From the NCBI GenBank assembly GCA_015063585.1, contig SVTW01000019.1:1-34321 (forward strand): DNA of 34,321 nucleotides. The letters run 5' to 3'. The first letter of the stretch is position 1. Each line of letters opens with the position of its first letter. Under the pieces are notes generated by a model that worked only from the letters and a program-made list of their open reading frames with translations, ran no database searches and was not told the DNA's origin. Both the position numbers and the translations under genes were made by a program. Below, in pieces: positions 30,702-34,321 of this stretch. The DNA is from Oscillospiraceae bacterium (lineage in GTDB: Bacteria > Bacillota > Clostridia > Oscillospirales > CAG-272).

Positions 30702-30911
30702 GACTGTCTCATTTAACGCAGAACAAAAAATACACAACAAAAGGAATCTTCAAAAACGCGTTCTACCGTTCAAAAAATCAAGATCTTATTGATTTTAAGG
30801 TGAAACTTTTTACAAATTTTGATTTTTATGTGTATTTTTTAGCCGCAATATCTCGACCGCGTACCCTTGTAGGGTACACGGTCGAGATTGCCTGTTCTGC
30901 CTCTGACTGAG
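30702..30911. repeat. Structured non-coding spacer with nested inverted repeats
   Basis: The 278-bp gap between ileS and lspA has no gene. It holds a 12-bp perfect inverted pair, AAAAAATACACA (30725-30736) and TGTGTATTTTTT (30829-30840), enclosing AAATCAA..TTGATTT. Next to it is a long stem ATCTCGACCG.GTACCC / GGGTAC.CGGTCGAGAT at about 30850-30888. The outer edges (GGGACTG...GCAGAAC and GTTCTGC...GAGCCCC) are imperfect mirror images, so it could be a decayed MITE-like element. Termination of ileS by one of these stems is also possible. Confidence 0.55.
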
Positions 30912-30956
30912 CCCCATCATGCAATTATTGTCTCATTGAAAAAGAAAGGAAATCCT

Positions 30957-31511
30957 ATGATACTGCTACTCGCAATTATCGTGGGTGTCATTGCTTTGGA
31001 TCAGCTTACGAAATGGCTGACCGTTGTTTATCTTGACTATCAGGAGTCCTTCCCGCTCTGGCAGGATGTTTTGCACTTGACACACCACAGAAATGAGGGC
31101 GCCGCGTTTGGAATCCTCAGCGATCAGCGTTGGGTCTTTATGCTGGTCTCAACGGTTGCCATTGTCGCACTCACGGTTTATCTTTTCCGTTTTTCGCAGA
31201 AAAATCACTGGGTTCGCATCTCGCTTGCTATGATCATTGGAGGCGGCATTGGAAATATGATCGACCGCGTGGCTCTAGGCTACGTGATCGATTTTATCGA
31301 CTTCACGCTGATCGATTTCGCAATTTTTAACGTTGCCGACTCGTTTGTTACGGTTGGTGCTTTTATGCTGATGGGTTATTTGATTGTGGAAATGATCCGT
31401 GATCTCAAAAAAGGAAAACAGACCCCCGACAACGCTACCGAAGGCGATGCAACTGACGTGATGGAGACGTCTGATTCCGACGCCGACAGCTCGGAGACTC
31501 GCCATGAATGA
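30957..31511 (+). CDS. lspA: Lipoprotein signal peptidase (signal peptidase II)
   Basis: 184 aa from ATG 30957 (GAAAGGAAA upstream); an ATG at 30888 lies in the hairpin region and has no site. Four transmembrane helices and the two catalytic aspartates are visible: GNMIDRVALGYVIDF (Asp103) and FNVADSFVTVG (Asp128). NEGAAFGI is the conserved loop. It cleaves prolipoproteins before the lipid-modified Cys, so it would process the lipoproteins of the 215-6317 array. The C-terminal 35 residues form an acidic Asp/Ser/Glu tail not found in E. coli. Its stop overlaps the rluD start by 8 bp. Confidence 0.95.
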   Translation: MILLLAIIVGVIALDQLTKWLTVVYLDYQESFPLWQDVLHLTHHRNEGAAFGILSDQRWVFMLVSTVAIVALTVYLFRFSQKNHWVRISLAMIIGGGIGNMIDRVALGYVIDFIDFTLIDFAIFNVADSFVTVGAFMLMGYLIVEMIRDLKKGKQTPDNATEGDATDVMETSDSDADSSETRHE

Positions 31512-32490
31512 AACGCGACCGCATGATGATGCGCCGATTGTTCTGAGCGCCGATCAAGCCGACGTTGGGAAACGTCTTGACCAATATGCCGCAAGCGCAA
31601 CCGAGTTAACACGTTCCGCGATCACGCGACTGATCGAGGATGGTGCGCTGACGGTCAATCAGGAAAAATCAGAAAAAAATTACCGGCTTCGCGCGGGTGA
31701 CATTGTTGAGATCCTTCTCCCCGAACCCGAACCCACCGAAGCGGTTGCGCAAAACATTCCTTTGGATATTATCTTTGAGGACGAAGATCTCATTGTAATC
31801 AATAAACCCGTTGGTATGGTGGTCCACCCTGCCGCGGGAAATCCGGACGGAACGCTTGTGAATGCCCTGCTCTACCATTGCGGTGACTCCCTGTCCGGCA
31901 TTGGCGGCGTGATACGCCCGGGAATCGTTCACCGAATCGACAAGGACACCTCGGGCTTGCTTGTGGTTGCGAAAAATGATCCCACCCATTTAGCGCTGGC
32001 AGAGCAGCTCAAAGGACATCATATTCGAAGAATCTATTATGCTGTTACCATTGGCAACATCAAGGACGACAACGGTACAGTCGATGCCCCGATTGGTCGC
32101 CACCCGATTGATCGAAAGCGCATGGCGGTCATTCGTAACAGCGATATGCGGGCGCGCGATGCCGTAACGCATTGGCAAGTGCTCGCCCGTGGGGCTGCCG
32201 ACGGACAGTCCTTTACCCTTGTTCGCTGTGAGTTGGAGACCGGCAGAACGCATCAGATCCGTGTGCATATGGCATCGATTGGTCATCCTCTGCTGGGCGA
32301 CCCTGTTTACGGCGGCTCTAATACAAAATTTGAAGCCCATCACAAGGCGTGGATCCAAGGTCAGCTCCTGCATGCAAAGGAGTTAATATTCACACATCCG
32401 CGTACCAAAAAAGAGGTGCGGTTTGTCTCGCCCCTCCCTGCCAATATGTCGCATATTATAAAGGTTTTATTTGAATCTTTTGAATTGTAA
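31504..32490 (+). CDS. rluD: RluD-family 23S rRNA pseudouridine synthase
   Basis: 328 aa. N-terminal S4 RNA-binding domain (about 15-75: KRLDQYAA...TRSAITRLIEDGALTVNQ) and RluA-type catalytic domain with HRIDKDTSGLLV (His143, catalytic Asp146), RTHQIRVHMASIGHPLLGDPVYGG. Position and length match the lspA-rluD pair common in Firmicutes (RluD/YlyB type). Overlaps lspA, implying translational coupling. Exact target uridines cannot be assigned. Confidence 0.9.
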   Translation: MNETRPHDDAPIVLSADQADVGKRLDQYAASATELTRSAITRLIEDGALTVNQEKSEKNYRLRAGDIVEILLPEPEPTEAVAQNIPLDIIFEDEDLIVINKPVGMVVHPAAGNPDGTLVNALLYHCGDSLSGIGGVIRPGIVHRIDKDTSGLLVVAKNDPTHLALAEQLKGHHIRRIYYAVTIGNIKDDNGTVDAPIGRHPIDRKRMAVIRNSDMRARDAVTHWQVLARGAADGQSFTLVRCELETGRTHQIRVHMASIGHPLLGDPVYGGSNTKFEAHHKAWIQGQLLHAKELIFTHPRTKKEVRFVSPLPANMSHIIKVLFESFEL

Positions 32491-32493
32491 AAC

Positions 32494-32536
32494 AAAAAGC
32501 CCCCGCCTGTGCAAACTGCACGGGCGGGGGCTTTTT
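32494..32536. terminator. Bidirectional terminator between rluD and rplQ
   Basis: AAAAAGCCCCCGCCTGTGC / GCACGGGCGGGGGCTTTTT, a 19-bp stem with one G-U pair and a 5-nt loop. The A-run and T-run on the two flanks serve both convergent operons. Confidence 0.92.
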
Positions 32537-32560
32537 AGAATTTGGCTTTGGGTGAGCGAA

Positions 32561-32941
32561 TTACTCAGCCTTAGCTTCCTCTTTTGCAACGGGAGCCTCT
32601 GCGATCAGCTTTACGATAGCCATTTCTGCGGCATCGCCTCTGCGGGGACCCATCTTGAAGATCTGCGTATAACCGCCCTGACGCTCTGCGTACAGGGGAG
32701 CAATTTCGCTGAACAGCTTGGTTACAACATCCTCTTTGGTGATATAAGCCAAAGCTGCGCGGCGGCTTGCCAAGGTATTCTTCTTACCGAGTGTAATCAT
32801 TTTCTCTGCCATGGAACGAACTTCCTTCGCTCTGGTGAGCGTGGTCTCGATCTGTCCGTTCTCAAGCAGTAAGGTAACCATTCCGCGCAGCATAGCGTTT
32901 CTGTGAGCGGTAGGTCTGCCGAGTTTTCTGGTTCCGGGCAT
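32561..32941 (-). CDS. rplQ: 50S ribosomal protein L17
   Basis: 126 aa. Conserved start [45 protein letters not shown] and [25 protein letters not shown] short Ala/Glu/Lys tail follows. AGGAGG upstream. Last gene of the rpsD-rpoA-rplQ string; it binds near the peptide exit tunnel. Confidence 0.97.
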   Translation of the reverse strand: MPGTRKLGRPTAHRNAMLRGMVTLLLENGQIETTLTRAKEVRSMAEKMITLGKKNTLASRRAALAYITKEDVVTKLFSEIAPLYAERQGGYTQIFKMGPRRGDAAEMAIVKLIAEAPVAKEEAKAE

Positions 32942-33009
32942 TTCTATTCCCTCCTTCTGTTGTTTACGAATCGTTTTTTAGTTCTGAATGGGTAGGAGTC
33001 GGGGAGAGA

Positions 33010-33984
33010 TCATTCCTCTTCCTTTTTCAGCTCCAAGCCAAGCGAATGGAGCTTCTGGATCACTTCTTCCAGCGACTTCTTACCAAGGTTACGAACCTTT
33101 ATCATATCCTCTTCCGTACGGTTGATCAGATCCTCAACCGTGTCAATGCCTGCGCGCTTCAAGCAGTTGAAGCTACGAACAGACATGTCAAGTTCCTCAA
33201 TGGTCATCTCAAGGACTTTCTCCTTGATGGTTTCTTCTCTTTCAACCATAATCTCTGCCTTCTTTGCTTCATCAGACAAATCCACAAACAAGTTGAGATG
33301 CTCGTTGAGAATCTTGGCGCCAAGGGAAATTGCTTCCTTTGCGGAAATCGTTCCGTTTGTCAGAATTTCCAGAGTCAGTTTATCGTAGTCCGTAATGTTA
33401 CCGACACGCGTATTGTCCACCGTGTAGTTCACGTTGTAAACAGGGGTGTAGATCGAGTCGGTGTAGATCGTTCCGATGGGAGCCGAAGCTGCCGCACCGA
33501 GAACCTGGGTGTGCAATTGCTTGTTTCTCTCCTGCGATACATATCCGCGGCCTGCTGCGAAGGTCAATTCCATATAGAATCTCTCATTCTCGCCAACCGT
33601 TGCGATATGATGATCGGGATTCAGGATCTCAACGTCGGAATCCTGCTTGATATCACCTGCGGTAACGTTCTTCTCGCCCGTTACGTCAATGATCACAGTC
33701 TTGGGGCCGGCGCAGTGAAGCTTTGCCGTGATGCCCTTTACGTTCAGCACGATCTCGGTCACGTCCTCGGTGACCCCGGGGATGCTCGAGAACTCATGGA
33801 GAACACCGTCGATCTTGATATTGGTAACCGCAACGCCGGGAAGCGAGCTGAGCAGAACTCTGCGCAGAGAGTTTCCGAGCGTAATGCCGTAGCCGCGCTC
33901 AAGGGGCTCCACGATAAAGGTGCCGTGAACGCCGTCCTCACTCAGATCAACCGTTGTGATATTCGGCTTTTCAATCTCAATCAT
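33010..33984 (-). CDS. rpoA: RNA polymerase alpha subunit
   Basis: 324 aa, normal length. N-terminal dimerisation/assembly domain (1 to about 228: [28 protein letters not shown]) and C-terminal domain (about 250-318: [48 protein letters not shown]) that contacts UP elements and activators. AAGGAGG upstream of ATG. Between rpsD and rplQ, 68 bp from the latter. Confidence 0.98.
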   Translation of the reverse strand: MIEIEKPNITTVDLSEDGVHGTFIVEPLERGYGITLGNSLRRVLLSSLPGVAVTNIKIDGVLHEFSSIPGVTEDVTEIVLNVKGITAKLHCAGPKTVIIDVTGEKNVTAGDIKQDSDVEILNPDHHIATVGENERFYMELTFAAGRGYVSQERNKQLHTQVLGAAASAPIGTIYTDSIYTPVYNVNYTVDNTRVGNITDYDKLTLEILTNGTISAKEAISLGAKILNEHLNLFVDLSDEAKKAEIMVEREETIKEKVLEMTIEELDMSVRSFNCLKRAGIDTVEDLINRTEEDMIKVRNLGKKSLEEVIQKLHSLGLELKKEEE

Positions 33985-34079
33985 TCCAAATAAACCTCCT
34001 TCAAATCATAATAATGGGCTAACGGGGTGTTTCGGTGCATCTTATGCGGCACACCGTACCATTTGCACAGCAAACGGTA

Positions 34080-34321
34080 TTACTTGGAATAGAGCTCGAC
34101 GATCAGCTGCTCGTTGAAATCGAAGTCAACGTCCTCGCGTGCGGGCAGGGTGAGAACCTTTGCGGTCATTGCATCTGCCTTAACCTCAAGCCACTTCGGA
34201 GCGGTCTGCGTTGCAGCTGCTTCTGCAAGAGCCTTGAACTTAACCGAATCACGGCTGGTTTCCTTAACTGCAACAACGTCACCGGCCTTTACGATCAGAG
34301 AAGGAATGTTAACCTTCTTGC
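34080..34321 (-). CDS. rpsD: 30S ribosomal protein S4, C-terminal part
   Basis: Only the last 80 codons are in the window. The frame reads KKVNIPSLIVKAGDVVAVKE... and ends LPAREDVDFDFNEQLIVELYSK, the standard S4 C-terminus. The gene continues beyond the right edge. The 95-bp gap to rpoA contains the rpoA Shine-Dalgarno and no clear promoter. Confidence 0.95.
   Translation of the reverse strand, partial: KKVNIPSLIVKAGDVVAVKETSRDSVKFKALAEAAATQTAPKWLEVKADAMTAKVLTLPAREDVDFDFNEQLIVELYSK

Noticed and set aside
33046-33993. 315-codon plus-strand ORF opposite rpoA
   Set aside because: Shadow of rpoA; no family match visible.
1-34321. CRISPR array, tRNA genes, phage or conjugation genes
   Set aside because: No regularly spaced short repeats, no cloverleaf sequence and no integrase, transposase or capsid-type protein was found in the window.

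Overview
The window reads as a chromosomal segment of a spore-forming, low-to-mid GC Bacillota, most likely a Clostridia (Eubacteriales) gut-type organism. The support is a cotJA-cotJB-cotJC spore coat cluster, a tRNA-Ile type T-box in front of ileS, an SRP RNA with a Bacillus/Clostridium-type Alu domain, the rpsD-rpoA-rplQ end of the alpha operon, an S-layer-homology (SLH) protein, and many consensus sigma-A promoters with 17-bp spacers. No species can be named from the sequence alone.

Layout. 1-205: 5' part of the SRP RNA gene (minus strand, runs off the left edge) with its promoter, then a terminator. 215-9691 (all minus): a surface/secretion locus. A promoter at 9856-9884 drives a 1119-aa secreted multidomain protein (DNRLRE-like, two ricin-like trefoils, C-terminal clan-CD/caspase-like His-Cys peptidase fold). 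It is followed at short spacing by six lipoprotein genes, five of them divergent paralogues in tandem. Their gene boundaries (3' end, GC-rich hairpin, Shine-Dalgarno, signal peptide) are near-identical repeats while the mature domains have diverged. 10113-11417: SLH surface protein. 11535-19396 (minus): rplS with leader, an XRE regulator fused to a GIN/DUF2807-type beta-repeat domain, a WbpM/CapD-type nucleotide-sugar dehydratase, a CvpA-like membrane protein with a very long helical extension, and a DEDDh exonuclease. 19596-20348 (+): DeoR-family regulator.

20382-27287 is an accessory, rearranged stretch. Two 171-bp direct repeats full of hairpins flank two small membrane proteins and an odd small ORF. 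A 3'-truncated copy of cotJC lies next to the second repeat. Then come a divergent AraC regulator / GH94-type glycoside phosphorylase pair (the latter with a coupled leader ORF and a dyad) and the intact cotJABC cluster. The AraC-phosphorylase module is thus bracketed by two copies of the cotJC 3' end.

27538-32490 (+) is housekeeping: T-box, ileS, a structured non-coding spacer, lspA and rluD. 32561 to the right edge (minus): rplQ, rpoA and the 3' part of rpsD.

Functional links: LspA would process the lipoproteins of the left-hand array. The SLH protein, the WbpM-type dehydratase and the secreted peptidase all concern the cell envelope. The best candidate for an undescribed system is the peptidase plus tandem lipoprotein array at 215-9691.
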